NCBI RefSeq assembly: GCF_023516505.1
Contig: NZ_JAMGBB010000001.1
Span: forward strand, 992,001 to 1,056,000
DNA: 64,000 nt
DNA from: Sphingomonas brevis
Lineage (GTDB): Bacteria > Pseudomonadota > Alphaproteobacteria > Sphingomonadales > Sphingomonadaceae
Reading direction: 5' to 3'
Within the stretch, counting starts at the first letter, position 1. Every line of letters begins with the position of its first letter. The translations under genes and the position numbers were made by a program. The notes beneath the pieces were generated by a model. The model saw only the letters and a list, made by a program, of their open reading frames with translations. It had not been told where the DNA came from and made no database searches. Shown piece by piece: positions 55,150 through 63,444 of this stretch.

Positions 55150-55527
55150 TTAGAGACGGCCGTGCTGGTCTTCGGACTGGAACAGCCGGTCAACCTCCGC
55201 GACGAGGTCCTTGAGATGGAACGGCTTCGACAGCAGCTTTGCCTCCGGCGCCGTCCGCCCACCCTGCAATGCAACAGCGGCAAAGCCGGTGATGAACATC
55301 ACCCGGATCGACGGATCGATCGCGCTCGCCTTCTGCGCCAGCTCGATCCCATCCATTTCCGGCATGACGATATCGGTCAGCAGCAGATCATATTTGCCGG
55401 CCTCGAGCAGCGGCATCGCCTCGGTCCCGCAGCCGACCGACTCAACTTCATAGCCGACGCGTTGCAGCGCGCGCTGCAGATATTCGCGCATCGACGTATC
55501 GTCTTCAGCGAGGAGGATCCTGATCAT
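55150..55527 (-). CDS. cpdR: CpdR-type single-domain response regulator
   Basis: 125 residues, only a receiver domain. Phosphoacceptor Asp in DLLLTDIVMPEMDG, acidic pair AEDD, and the CpdR signature FITGFAAVAL with LLSKPFHLKDLVAEV. In Caulobacter unphosphorylated CpdR delivers substrates to ClpXP during the cell cycle. Single gene next to tRNA-Val. Confidence 0.9.
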   Translation of the reverse strand: MIRILLAEDDTSMREYLQRALQRVGYEVESVGCGTEAMPLLEAGKYDLLLTDIVMPEMDGIELAQKASAIDPSIRVMFITGFAAVALQGGRTAPEAKLLSKPFHLKDLVAEVDRLFQSEDQHGRL

Positions 55528-55630
55528 TTCGCCCCTTCTATGCGCTCCTAGCTTAAGATTTTCCAGCCGCTGCCAACGCTGAGCCGATTGCTGTCCGTAT
55601 TTGGCACGGTTAGACAGCCGATTGTTGCAT

Positions 55631-56467
55631 ATGAGCCGCTACCCCTCCCCAATCATCCATCCGCGGCGCGGTTCCCTGCCCATCCTGTTGTCGATTCCCC
55701 ATTCGGGACGCGATTATGATGCCGCGGTGCTCGCCAATTCATCTGGTGGCCGGCCTGCGCTGGAAATGCTCGAAGACCCGTTGGTCGACCGTTTGGCCTG
55801 GAGAACGATCGCGGCCGGCATTGGTGCGGTGGTCCAGCCGGTTCCGCGCGCCGTCATCGACTGCAACAGGGACGAGGGTGAGGTTGACCCGGCGGCGATC
55901 GCCGGCGTCGGCCCCGCAATCGGGCCCAGAGCTCGCCACGGTCTTGGCCTGGTGCCGTCACGGACCCTTCGGCAGGGCGCGCTTTGGCGGCGCCCGATCG
56001 ATCGCGCCGAGCTCGAACGCAGGGTGAAGCAGGTGCATCGCCCCTACCACCAGGCACTCGATGATGCGCTGCTGGCCCTGAAGTCGGGCCACGGCGAAGC
56101 GATTTTGCTCGATTGCCATTCGATGCCGACGAGGCGCCATGCCCAGGCCGATGTCGTTATCGGCGACCGCCATGGCACCAGTGCGGCGGGCTGGCTCAGC
56201 GCCGAGGCCATCCGGCTGGTTCGGGCCGAAGGCTTCCGCGCAACGCTCAACGATCCATATGCGGGAGGCGCAATTACTTTCCGCCACGGTCAGCCCGCGG
56301 CCGGAATCCACGCCCTGCAGCTTGAAATTGACCGCGCACTCTACCTTGATCGAGATGGCCGCCACGCCGGACCGGGGTTCGACCGCGTCGCGCAACTGAT
56401 CGAGAGGCTGGCGATTGGGCTCGGCGAAGCACTGGCAGAACGCAACCTGCGCGAGGCCGCGGAGTAA
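55631..56467 (+). CDS. N-formylglutamate amidohydrolase family protein
   Basis: 278 residues from ATG 55631. LLSIPHSGRDY gives the metal His, AVIDCNRDEGEVDP and LLDCHSMPTRRH the conserved acid/His sites, and AGIHALQLEIDRALY the final motif. Hydrolyses N-formylglutamate or a similar amide, as in histidine breakdown, but no hut genes are near. Family is clear; substrate is inferred. Confidence 0.88.
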   Translation: MSRYPSPIIHPRRGSLPILLSIPHSGRDYDAAVLANSSGGRPALEMLEDPLVDRLAWRTIAAGIGAVVQPVPRAVIDCNRDEGEVDPAAIAGVGPAIGPRARHGLGLVPSRTLRQGALWRRPIDRAELERRVKQVHRPYHQALDDALLALKSGHGEAILLDCHSMPTRRHAQADVVIGDRHGTSAAGWLSAEAIRLVRAEGFRATLNDPYAGGAITFRHGQPAAGIHALQLEIDRALYLDRDGRHAGPGFDRVAQLIERLAIGLGEALAERNLREAAE

Positions 56468-56511
56468 GCGAGGACTCAGCCATGCCGCGGGGCTGGCGAG
56501 TCACCGAGCTC

Positions 56512-56546
56512 AAAAAAAGAGCCGCCCAGGTCAGCCCTGGGCGGCT
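56512..56546 (-). terminator. Rho-independent terminator after sapC
   Basis: AGCCGCCCAGG-GCTGA-CCTGGGCGGCT with perfect 11-bp pairing, then CTTTTTTT on the minus strand. One of the strongest terminators in the window; placed 140 bases past the sapC stop codon. Confidence 0.92.
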
Positions 56547-56577
56547 GGAAGTCAGGGAGGAACGCACCAGATGGTGC
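56512..56577 (-). ncRNA. Candidate small RNA (or sapC 3'-UTR RNA) with anti-SD linker
   Basis: Minus-strand order: hairpin CGCACC-ATCT-GGTGCG, single-stranded TTCCTCCCTGACTTCC, then a strong terminator hairpin. The exposed CCTCCC is complementary to Shine-Dalgarno sequences, as in CCUCCC-type small RNAs. The 5' end is unknown; it may be cut from the sapC mRNA, whose stop codon is 109 bases upstream. Confidence 0.45.
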
Positions 56578-56685
56578 GTGACGCTCGCCTCGACTGAAGG
56601 GGAAACAGCGAAGCGGGCGCAGCCCCTATGTGGGTTGCCTGCGACCGCGTTCAACTGCGCGGCGGATCGGCCCGCCGCTAAGACA

Positions 56686-57474
56686 TCACGCCTCGACCGT
56701 AGCCGGCTGCTGAACCCGGTTGGGACCGGTACCCTGCGCTACCTGCCGGCCGAATACCTCGCGGATCACCGATAGCGAGAAGAGATGGGAGAAGATCAGC
56801 GGCAGCGCTCCATTCTGGTTGAGCTTGCGCAACTTGTCGCCGGTCAAGTTCCGGAACTTCTCCTCGTCGACCATCTGGAAGCCACGGTAAATGAATGGCT
56901 GCTCGACACCCTCCGGCTGGATGGCGACTTCGCCGTCCATCAGCAGGCCCGATTCCTTGAGCTCGGTCATGAACGCCTGGGTGCGCTGGCCGGCTTCCTC
57001 GAACTGCTCGCAGAATTTGAGGATGGCGTTGGTTGCTTCGGTCGGCTGGTCGCCGTCGAACAGCGCCTCACCCTCGTCAAATTCGCCGACAGCGTCGGCC
57101 GAAGGATCGAAGCACAGCGACAGCTCGTCGCTGTCCGGCCGCAGGCGGGCCAGCACGAACGGGTAGCGGCGCAGATAGGCCGGCAGGTAGACGTTCGGCT
57201 CGGTCAGCTGTCCGGATTCGTCGAAGAACGTGTTGGTGTCTTCGTGCAGGCCCATCAGTGCGATCGGAACCGGCTGATCGCCAGCCGAAAAGACGATCGG
57301 GAAGTGCCGCTGGGCAATGGCGAATTCATCGACCGTGACCGGCACGGCATGCGTCTTGCCAATCTGCGGGTGGCCCGACATGCGGCGCACCTTGTAGTTG
57401 CCATGGGCATTGCGGTTGAGCGGCTGCAGATCGTTATAGAGAAGCGGCAAACTGTTCGGCGCTTGGCTCGCCAT
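56686..57474 (-). CDS. sapC: SapC-family protein
   Basis: 262 residues from ATG 57474 (MASQAPNSLPLLYNDLQPLN). SapC pattern: HAVPVTVDEFAIAQRHFPIVF, PNVYLPAYLRRYPFVLARL, LCFDPSA and EGEALFDGDQP. Originally named after an S-layer secretion locus protein, its true role is unclear. The frame open to 57633 is not supported. Its transcript probably continues into the candidate small RNA. Confidence 0.9.
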   Translation of the reverse strand: MASQAPNSLPLLYNDLQPLNRNAHGNYKVRRMSGHPQIGKTHAVPVTVDEFAIAQRHFPIVFSAGDQPVPIALMGLHEDTNTFFDESGQLTEPNVYLPAYLRRYPFVLARLRPDSDELSLCFDPSADAVGEFDEGEALFDGDQPTEATNAILKFCEQFEEAGQRTQAFMTELKESGLLMDGEVAIQPEGVEQPFIYRGFQMVDEEKFRNLTGDKLRKLNQNGALPLIFSHLFSLSVIREVFGRQVAQGTGPNRVQQPATVEA

Positions 57475-57684
57475 TTGTATCGACTCCGATGATAGGGCGG
57501 GCGGGCCGTCGGAATCGTTCCGGGGCAAGCCTGCGAAAATTGAACGCCCGCCTCTAGTAGCAGGGTCAACTGAGCGCAAGCCGTTTGCGGCGTTGGCAAA
57601 TTTGCGCGCGACGGGCCGGGCGGCGAAGTTCATCGGTCATTCAACGCTTGCCGCTAGACCGCTGACCGATATGGTTCTTTCCCG

Positions 57685-58122
57685 ATGATATTGACCTTGA
57701 TTTTCGGCCTGGTGCCCGCCCTTCTGGGCAGTGTCCTGCAATCGTCTGGCGACGACCAGGTGGTGCGCCGGGTGATCGTCCAGGACGAGGTGATCTTCCG
57801 CATCCCTATCCGGCCGCGAATCTCCCGGCCGATCGAATGGATCGAGCATAAGGGGCCGAAATGCGTCCCGGCAAACATGCTAGTGGGAGCCATGCTGTCG
57901 GGCCCTTCCTCGATCGATTTCGTGCTGCGCAACCGGCAACGGATCCGGGCGGTGATGGACAGCGACTGCCCCGCTCTCGATTTCTACGGCAGCTTTTATC
58001 TGCAGCCAGATGACGATCAGATCTGTGCCAAGCGCGAAACGATTCGCATCCGCTCCGGCGGCAGTTGCCGCATCCAAAAGTTCAAAACGCTCGTCCCGCA
58101 ATATAAGCAAGCTAACCGCTAA
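57685..58122 (+). CDS. Hypothetical protein, possibly secreted
   Basis: 145 residues with an N-terminal hydrophobic segment (ILTLIFGLVPALLGSVL) that could be a signal or anchor. The remainder has three cysteines (KCVP, DCPAL, SCRIQ) and charged beta-like segments. ATG 57685 follows TCTTTCCCG without a clear ribosome binding site. Not recognised. Confidence 0.65.
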   Translation: MILTLIFGLVPALLGSVLQSSGDDQVVRRVIVQDEVIFRIPIRPRISRPIEWIEHKGPKCVPANMLVGAMLSGPSSIDFVLRNRQRIRAVMDSDCPALDFYGSFYLQPDDDQICAKRETIRIRSGGSCRIQKFKTLVPQYKQANR

Positions 58123-58209
58123 GTCTCAGGTGGTGACGCAATTTTGAATCAGGGGTTACGGAAACTGACATCAAGTTGAGTTTCGCTAACATCCCCCGCT
58201 GGACGGGCG

Positions 58210-59418
58210 TCAACGACGAGGCCCGCGATAACCGCCCTGTGTGCGATACGAACCTAGGCAGAGGTTACAAACTCCGTGCCGGTCAGGCTCAAATCCCTTG
58301 GCCGCCTCAAGGGCTGATTCCAGGGAATGGAACGGATACCAACTCCCGGCCGAGCCGCCTCCGCCATTCTTTCCATCGCCATTGCGACAGCTTGAACAAG
58401 AGGCGGCGTGGACCTTGGCATTGTAATGTAGACGGCTCCAGTAGACCCAATGCGAGGGCAGGCCCTCGGGCTCATTGGGCAAATGACCTTGCGCGATTGC
58501 CTGTGCTGTCCGGTTCGTGAGGAATTCGTCCGTCATCGTGATCAAGTCGTCGATTTCCCAGGGTCGATCGCTGAGCCCCGCAGCCATCGCAGGCGGCACG
58601 CGCTTAACCCACCTGTTGTCGCCGCCGATGATATCTTTTGTCCGAGGACGCATGGGCCGTGGAGTACGGCAATAGTTGGTGTGTAGCATCCAAAGGGCGA
58701 CGTGCCGTTCGTGGTTGAGAAGGGTCTTTGAGAACGCATTGGTCCTGCGGCCATACCGCCGATTGTCCATGCGAACGTTGAGATTCAGTCGCTCAACATA
58801 TGCCGTGCTGATGTCGCGCCTGCTGGGGCTCCCAATAATTGGCACCCGATCCGATCCGATATAGCGGCTACTCGGTCGCGGCTCCCCGTCCTCACCGAGG
58901 TTCTCGTACTTCTTGATCATCATCCCAACGTCAGCATCCGTGCCAAATGCAATCGCACAGGCTTCCTTATAGGCTCCGAGTCCGTCGGTGATGATGGTCG
59001 GCCGAACCTCGAACGACCCATGATCATTTCGCCGAAGCTTCGATGCGACTGACCTCATAAACTCAGTCGCGTCATAAACCCGTCGATCACCCAGCCGGTA
59101 CGCTATGACGAGTTTTGTATCGGCATCTTGGGCAAGGTAGCACCAGACGGTTCCTGTCCCCGGCCGGGGATTTTTCATTCGATGGACGTTTCGTTGGCGT
59201 GCGCCCACGAAAGCGTAGAGTTCGTCGGCCTGAATTCGCTCGCAATTGAGGTCCCGAATCTCCTGCGCCTTGGCGATCGCCATATCACCTGCGTCGCGAA
59301 AGAGCCGTGCAACCGTATTGTTGCTCACGCCAAACATCCTCTCGCACGACCGCTGCGAGCTACCCTCAAGCAACGCATTGAGTATTCGCACGCGCGTTTC
59401 GCGATTCAGTCTATTCAT
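58210..59418 (-). CDS. IS1-like DDE transposase with Cys4 C-terminal extension
   Basis: 402 residues. HTH at 1-45 (RVRILNALLEGSSQRSCERM), then an IS1-type DDE core: ERIQADELYAFVGA (Asp 1), TDGLGAYKEA (Asp 2), DISTAYVERLNLNVRM (Glu). The last 80 residues add CSSC...CNLC around a Gly-rich loop, an apparent zinc site not usual for IS1 transposases. No convincing inverted repeats or target duplication were found, so it may be a stand-alone or degraded element. Confidence 0.82.
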   Translation of the reverse strand: MNRLNRETRVRILNALLEGSSQRSCERMFGVSNNTVARLFRDAGDMAIAKAQEIRDLNCERIQADELYAFVGARQRNVHRMKNPRPGTGTVWCYLAQDADTKLVIAYRLGDRRVYDATEFMRSVASKLRRNDHGSFEVRPTIITDGLGAYKEACAIAFGTDADVGMMIKKYENLGEDGEPRPSSRYIGSDRVPIIGSPSRRDISTAYVERLNLNVRMDNRRYGRRTNAFSKTLLNHERHVALWMLHTNYCRTPRPMRPRTKDIIGGDNRWVKRVPPAMAAGLSDRPWEIDDLITMTDEFLTNRTAQAIAQGHLPNEPEGLPSHWVYWSRLHYNAKVHAASCSSCRNGDGKNGGGGSAGSWYPFHSLESALEAAKGFEPDRHGVCNLCLGSYRTQGGYRGPRR

Positions 59419-59585
59419 GCGGCAAGCGCCTTACGGTTCGAACGCCACCTTAGAACTCCCACTAATCCCCTCCCTTTAGTTGCTTCATCCTGCAAAGGCG
59501 TTTACCGCAAATACCTAACCGGGTCAATGACTCGATTGACCGTGACGCCGAATCGTTATAAAGAGAGTCGAAGAGGAGTTCTCAA

Positions 59586-59789
59586 ATGGCTCGTTTCAAC
59601 CTGTTCATGATTGGCGGGATGCCGGTCCGATCTATTGAAATGCAGGCGGCTGACATCGGCGAATTATATGAATTGCTGGGTAGTTCCCGCTTCGTGGAAG
59701 GTGAGATCGTGGAGGAAAACGATTTCGGAGTAATCCGGCGAGCACTCTTTTCCACTGCTCGGATACAAATGGCCGTCGAGGCGGACTGA
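59586..59789 (+). CDS. Small hypothetical protein, operon with HTH gene
   Basis: 67 residues with a clear GAGGAG nine bases before ATG 59586. Beta-alpha-beta pattern: ARFNLFMIGG, AADIGELYELLGSSR, FGVIRRALFSTARI. One base separates its stop from the next ATG. Not recognised. Confidence 0.7.
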   Translation: MARFNLFMIGGMPVRSIEMQAADIGELYELLGSSRFVEGEIVEENDFGVIRRALFSTARIQMAVEAD

Positions 59790-59790
59790 G

Positions 59791-60393
59791 ATGACAAGCA
59801 TTGGTCCCGGCTTGACCGTCAGTTACACGGAGTTTTCCCCCGGCGAGTTGTCACAAATGACGGGCTTCTCGCAGGATTTGCAGCGTGTTTGGCGCAAAAG
59901 AGGGCAGCTGGCTGGCTCCAGCGGAAAGACCGCTCGGTTTAACGTGCTCAAAGTGGCAGAATTGTTTGTCCGCCATGAGCTGTCACTTTGGGGCATTTCA
60001 CCCAAAGACTCGATCGTAGTCGGCTCTGAAGCAGCACCGAACGTGCTTTATTTTGCTCTCCTCAATGGAGATGGAGCGTGCCAGGTCACCGGCACGCTCA
60101 GCCAAGCAGAGAAATTCATTGCTGAATTCGCAGGTGGGGATGAAATAGCGCGGGAAATGTCGGGCTGCACAGACAACAGCCGCTTCATCTGGAGCCCCCA
60201 GCGGAATGACTTCCGGATGGCGGCCGACATGGGTCCCCTTCTTGCCCAGGAAATCCATACATCGATACTGGTGTTGGACTTAGGAGCAATGGGAACGACC
60301 CTTGCAAACCGGGCCACGCGGCCGCTCTTTAGCGTACACGGGCCAACTCTTGCTTCTGAGCGAACGGTTCGGAAGCTTACCAACGCCCAGTAG
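59791..60393 (+). CDS. Hypothetical protein with MerR-like N-terminal HTH
   Basis: 200 residues. The start (YTEFSPGELSQMTGFSQDLQ, RVWRKRGQL) and ARFNVLKVAELFVRHEL look like a helix-turn-helix that tests a sequence next to a wing. The C-terminal 120 residues are mixed alpha/beta with no recognised family. Operon with the 67-residue protein. Confidence 0.65.
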   Translation: MTSIGPGLTVSYTEFSPGELSQMTGFSQDLQRVWRKRGQLAGSSGKTARFNVLKVAELFVRHELSLWGISPKDSIVVGSEAAPNVLYFALLNGDGACQVTGTLSQAEKFIAEFAGGDEIAREMSGCTDNSRFIWSPQRNDFRMAADMGPLLAQEIHTSILVLDLGAMGTTLANRATRPLFSVHGPTLASERTVRKLTNAQ

Positions 60394-60439
60394 GGCGATG
60401 CCCAACATTGAGTACGCTCGAGGTACGTCATGAAACGCC

Positions 60440-61054
60440 CTAACGGCTGGCCCTCTCTTTTACCTGTGCCGCAATCTCATCCGCGCGGCGCTCAGTTTCG
60501 GCCATGCCGACCAACTGCATTGCCAAGGTTGCACCGGTTCCGCCGTCCCATTCCCGCAGCGCCCAATCCTCTAGAGCACCGCGATATGCTTGCCAGTGTC
60601 CCTGTGCTGCCTCGACGCATTCCCACTCATGCTCACCAACGAGCAAGCGTAGATCCATGAGAGCTTGGTTCAGCTTGGCTTCCGCTACTTCATAAGCCGC
60701 GCTGGTTCGCATCTTCATAGCCATATTGGATTGGAATGCTTCGGGTTCAGAATCGTCCGCCTCGGCGGAAAGCTGTTCCACTACTTGATTGGCGGTTGAG
60801 CTGGATTCTAGAGAAGGATTCTGGACTGCGTCCTCTAGCTTGCGCACCTCCTGAATCGTCATCCCATGCGCCCTGAGCTTGGCGCCCAAGTCGGCCACTG
60901 TGTTCAAATAGGTAGCTCGCTCTTGTTTGGGTGAACCTGTCAACAGGCGCTTGAGGACGAAGCCCGCTCCGCGACCCAGCCAACCAAGGAAACCGCCGAA
61001 GAGAAGGGCGGCTGTACTTATCAGCGCTACTTGGTTTGCAGTAAGATCTTCCAT
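60440..61054 (-). CDS. Membrane-anchored LprI/DUF1311-like protein
   Basis: 204 residues from ATG 61054 (MEDLTANQVA). One N-terminal membrane span (ALISTAALLFGGFLGWLG), a helical linker, then AEAKLNQALMDLRLL and GHWQAYRGALEDW...GGTG...ETERRADEI, the spacing of LprI (lysozyme inhibitor-like) domains, though the usual cysteines are mostly absent. Weak family call. Confidence 0.6.
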   Translation of the reverse strand: MEDLTANQVALISTAALLFGGFLGWLGRGAGFVLKRLLTGSPKQERATYLNTVADLGAKLRAHGMTIQEVRKLEDAVQNPSLESSSTANQVVEQLSAEADDSEPEAFQSNMAMKMRTSAAYEVAEAKLNQALMDLRLLVGEHEWECVEAAQGHWQAYRGALEDWALREWDGGTGATLAMQLVGMAETERRADEIAAQVKERASR

Positions 61055-61112
61055 TGGGTCGGTATAGCGAACTTGACAGTTCGCAACAGCGCCGCCGGCC
61101 GGAAGGCACAAA

Positions 61113-61143
61113 TGACCGGATGGGTGGAAAGCGGACATTAGCC
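61113..61143. repeat. Interspersed dyad repeat, copy 5
   Basis: AATGACCGGATGGGTGGAAA followed by GCGGACATTAG, inverse orientation to the copy at 159. Arms AATGNCC and GGACATT are preserved. Confidence 0.65.
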
Positions 61144-61193
61144 GGTCGGCGGTTGTCCTCGGCTGACCACCTCGAAACCGCCTCGCCGCCGCG

Positions 61194-61544
61194 CTAGAAT
61201 TTCAGGCGAACTCCCATCGCCACCCGGCGTGAACGAGGCCTGCTGGCGTCATATCCGGTGACATGTGACTGGAGAGATCGCTCGGGCTTCAGACCGAACA
61301 AGCCAAAGCCTACCGTGGCATAGGATGAAACTTCCGTGCTGGCGAACATGCGGGTGCTCGTATCACGAGGGGCGGTGGCCACCGACCCCGCGCCCTGAAG
61401 AGAAAAGTTCCGAGGACGCTCTTCCGTCATTTTAGTTTGCCAGCTTTCAGGCGATACTACGGGTGCGCCATCCACGTTGGTTTGGCTCCAGGCGGATGCC
61501 GGCAAGATCGACAAAAGCAATGCAATGGGAACCAAATGGGTCAA
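61194..61544 (-). CDS. Small secreted protein with outer-membrane-like C-terminus
   Basis: 116 residues from a TTG at 61544 (no in-frame ATG). A signal peptide (VPIALLLSILPASAWSQ) precedes a polar region, and the chain ends RRVAMGVRLKF, the alternating hydrophobic strand with terminal Phe seen in outer-membrane proteins. Family unknown. Confidence 0.55.
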   Translation of the reverse strand: MTHLVPIALLLSILPASAWSQTNVDGAPVVSPESWQTKMTEERPRNFSLQGAGSVATAPRDTSTRMFASTEVSSYATVGFGLFGLKPERSLQSHVTGYDASRPRSRRVAMGVRLKF

Positions 61545-61665
61545 AGTTCATCCGACTTGCCCCTCGCTAAAGTAAGCGTTCCGGCACGCAACAAAGTTCC
61601 CACCGGACCGGAGCCGGAACAACCAGTGGATTGGCTTCTCGTCGGTGGAACCCCATCCGCCGCGC

Positions 61666-61698
61666 TAATGGCCGGAATGTGTGGAAAGCGGACATACT
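61666..61698. repeat. Interspersed dyad repeat, copy 6
   Basis: CTAATGGCCGGAATGTGTGG followed by AAAGCGGACATAC. Confidence 0.6.
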
Positions 61699-61826
61699 GG
61701 TCAGAGCCGCGCGGACCCGCCCGTCGGTATTGGCCTGCCTCAAGTTGGGACCGCCGCAATGCAATAGGACTCGCTACATCTATTGATCTAGATTAAGTGC
61801 GTCGCCAAGAGGGCAGCAATCCTCCA

Positions 61827-61860
61827 AAGGGACGCCGTCCGGGGGCCAGGCGTCCCTTTA
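61827..61860 (+). terminator. Hairpin, possible bidirectional terminator
   Basis: AAAGGGACGCC, 12-base loop, GGCGTCCCTTT, then ACTTTG. An 11-bp perfect stem with A and T runs at both feet. No gene end lies directly before it on the plus strand. Confidence 0.55.
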
Positions 61861-61878
61861 CTTTGTTCGGCGCTGGCA

Positions 61879-61906
61879 AGTCCGCAACGGGTGGAAAGCG
61901 GCCATG
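61879..61906. repeat. Interspersed dyad repeat, copy 7
   Basis: GTCCGCAACGGGTGGAAAGC followed by GGCCATG; reverse-oriented, diverged copy. Confidence 0.6.
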
Positions 61907-61969
61907 GGGGAATAATCTTGTTGAAACTGCCGGGAACAGCCATGCCAAGTATCGGTTAACCGCCCCAAC

Positions 61970-62209
61970 ATGGCGCGCTTCATCTTCCACGTCGAAGGCC
62001 ACCCGGACGATCAGGAGAGGGACCTTCCGAACATCGCCGCCGCGAAGTGCTTGGCCGTTCGTTATGCGGGCGAACTCATATGCGAGGAAGCGGAGAGTTT
62101 TTGGGATGATGCCGAGTTTAGCATGATCGTAATGAACGAAGCGGGGCTGATACTTTTCACCCTCACCTTGACGGGATTGGAAGCGCCCGCACTTCGTTCT
62201 GCTTCCTGA
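61970..62209 (+). CDS. DUF6894-type small protein
   Basis: 79 residues, MARFIFHVEGHPDDQERDLP, then AAAKCLAVRYAGELICEE and a closing strand pair. This matches the short stress-associated DUF6894 family found in many alphaproteobacteria. Function unknown. Flanked on both sides by dyad repeats. Confidence 0.75.
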   Translation: MARFIFHVEGHPDDQERDLPNIAAAKCLAVRYAGELICEEAESFWDDAEFSMIVMNEAGLILFTLTLTGLEAPALRSAS

Positions 62210-62280
62210 TGCCCCAGTGACGTTTACTCCCGGATACGACTACACGCAGAGATGCGCTAATGGCAGCTTGGGTCGTTAGG

Positions 62281-62309
62281 GGCCGTTATGGGCGGAAAGC
62301 GGACAATGG
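62281..62309. repeat. Interspersed dyad repeat, copy 8
   Basis: GGCCGTTATGGGCGGAAAGC followed by GGACAATGG. Confidence 0.55.
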
Positions 62310-62337
62310 CGTCGCCATTTGCTCCAAGTTCAGAAGG

Positions 62338-62484
62338 TTACGGACCGTATCGCCTGATGCTCCGCCTCACCATTGCATCAACAGCATCTTCCGCGCGATG
62401 GGCGTCATCGAGAACGCGAAGCGCTTCCCTCTCCAATCTCTCACCGCGCTGCTCAGCGGTTTCCAATGTCCGTTTCCTTGGCAT
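62338..62484 (-). CDS. 48-residue basic helical protein
   Basis: From ATG 62484 with GGGAGG seven bases upstream: MPRKRTLETAEQRGERLERE, then ALRVLDDAHRAEDAVDAMV and RRSIRRYGP. Highly charged single or double helix. The good ribosome binding site supports translation; the 123-residue reading from 62709 includes a dyad repeat and is rejected. Confidence 0.65.
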   Translation of the reverse strand: MPRKRTLETAEQRGERLEREALRVLDDAHRAEDAVDAMVRRSIRRYGP

Positions 62485-62606
62485 ACAGGCCTCCCAATCA
62501 TAAACGCTCCCGGAACGATTTGGCCGCATCTCCTTCACTGGCCGCGATCCGGGGACGCGAGTGGAAGTTCGGCGCGGCCAAAGCTGAGGCAACAATCTAC
62601 GGCTCG

Positions 62607-62640
62607 CTAATGTCCGCCTTGGGTCGAAAGCGGTCATTGG
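62607..62640. repeat. Interspersed dyad repeat, copy 9
   Basis: CTAATGTCCGCCTTGGGTCG followed by AAAGCGGTCATTGG, one of the best preserved copies. Confidence 0.65.
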
Positions 62641-62765
62641 CAATTGCCGCTTCCGTGGCTCGTAACTGCCATTCGCGCCTCTAGCTCTGGAACTCGCGCA
62701 AGACTGCACTTACCGTTCGTCATACGCCCGGTATTCACCTTCGGACTGGACCTGGCGGGCCTGGC

Positions 62766-62800
62766 CAAAAGGAAAGGGCCGCGGCTTTCACCACGACCCT
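62766..62800 (-). terminator. Terminator of the Gly/Tyr-rich protein gene
   Basis: Minus strand AGGGTCGTGG, loop TGAAAG, CCGCGGCCCT, then TTCCTTTT. A 10-bp stem with two G-U pairs, 30 bases past the stop codon. Confidence 0.75.
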
Positions 62801-62829
62801 CCTTACTCGCAATACGCGCTCAATCGGTA

Positions 62830-63444
62830 CTAGTAGCCGCGATACGCTACCTGGTTGCGGTTGATGTTAACGTCGGTCACCTGGCCGCGGGTGCTGACTT
62901 TGCAAGTGAAGCGCAGGTCGGCCGCCTGGTTGGCGTAGGCATTCTGGCCGTTGTAGCCATTGTAATAGCCTTGGTTGTTGTAGCCATAGGCGCGACCCGA
63001 ATTGGCAACGCCCGAAACTCTCAGGCTGCCGTTATTGCGCCGTTCGACATTGGTGATGCCGAGGACATGGCCCTGGGCAACATAGCCATTGGCATAGCCC
63101 TGCTGATAGCCGTTGTTCGCATAGCCATTGTTATAGCCATAGCCCGGCTGGCCGCGGTAATTGCCGCTGATGCGCTGTTCGGCGGCGGCAGCGCACATGC
63201 CGACTGCGGCGCGCTGGCTGGTCTGGCCATAGCCATAGTTGCCTTGCGGATATTGGCCGTAGCCGTAAGCGCCCTGGGGATACTGGCCGTAACCGCCGCC
63301 AGTCACCGAATTGATGATCGCGCCAACGATGCCAGTGTTCGGGTTGCCATAAGGGTAGGGCTGCTGGGCCGAAACGGGCGAAGCGATCGTCAAGGCCGCT
63401 GCAAGACCGGCGGTGCCGATCAGGGCTCTTGATAGGTTGGTCAT
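62830..63444 (-). CDS. Secreted Gly/Tyr/Asn/Gln-rich low-complexity protein
   Basis: 204 residues from ATG 63444 with AGGAGC seven bases upstream. Signal peptide ending SPVSAQQ, then repeats such as YGQYPQGAYGYGQ and NNGYANNGYQQGYANGY, and a final globular part with LRFTCKVSTRGQVTDVNI. Two cysteines may pair (GMCAAA and FTCK). The aromatic low-complexity middle is unusual in a sphingomonad secreted protein; function unknown. Confidence 0.8.
   Translation of the reverse strand: MTNLSRALIGTAGLAAALTIASPVSAQQPYPYGNPNTGIVGAIINSVTGGGYGQYPQGAYGYGQYPQGNYGYGQTSQRAAVGMCAAAAEQRISGNYRGQPGYGYNNGYANNGYQQGYANGYVAQGHVLGITNVERRNNGSLRVSGVANSGRAYGYNNQGYYNGYNGQNAYANQAADLRFTCKVSTRGQVTDVNINRNQVAYRGY

Larger units (their letters stand above)
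61545..61969. other. Gene-free stretch with two dyad repeats and a hairpin
   Basis: 425 bp without a convincing gene. Holds dyad repeats at 61666 and 61879 and a hairpin at 61827-61860. Open frames here are short, lack ribosome binding sites and run through the repeats. Confidence 0.6.
62485..62829. other. Gene-free stretch
   Basis: 345 bp that hold the dyad repeat at 62607 and the terminator at 62766 for the gene on the right. No open frame has a convincing start. Confidence 0.6.

Noticed and set aside
55140-55166. AGCACGGC/GCCGTGCT inverted repeat at the end of cpdR as terminator
   Set aside because: It overlaps the stop codon and has no T tract on the transcript side.
58150-59530. Terminal inverted repeats GGTTA/TAACC around the transposase gene
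   Set aside because: Only five bases match, the longer flanks do not pair and no target duplication is seen.
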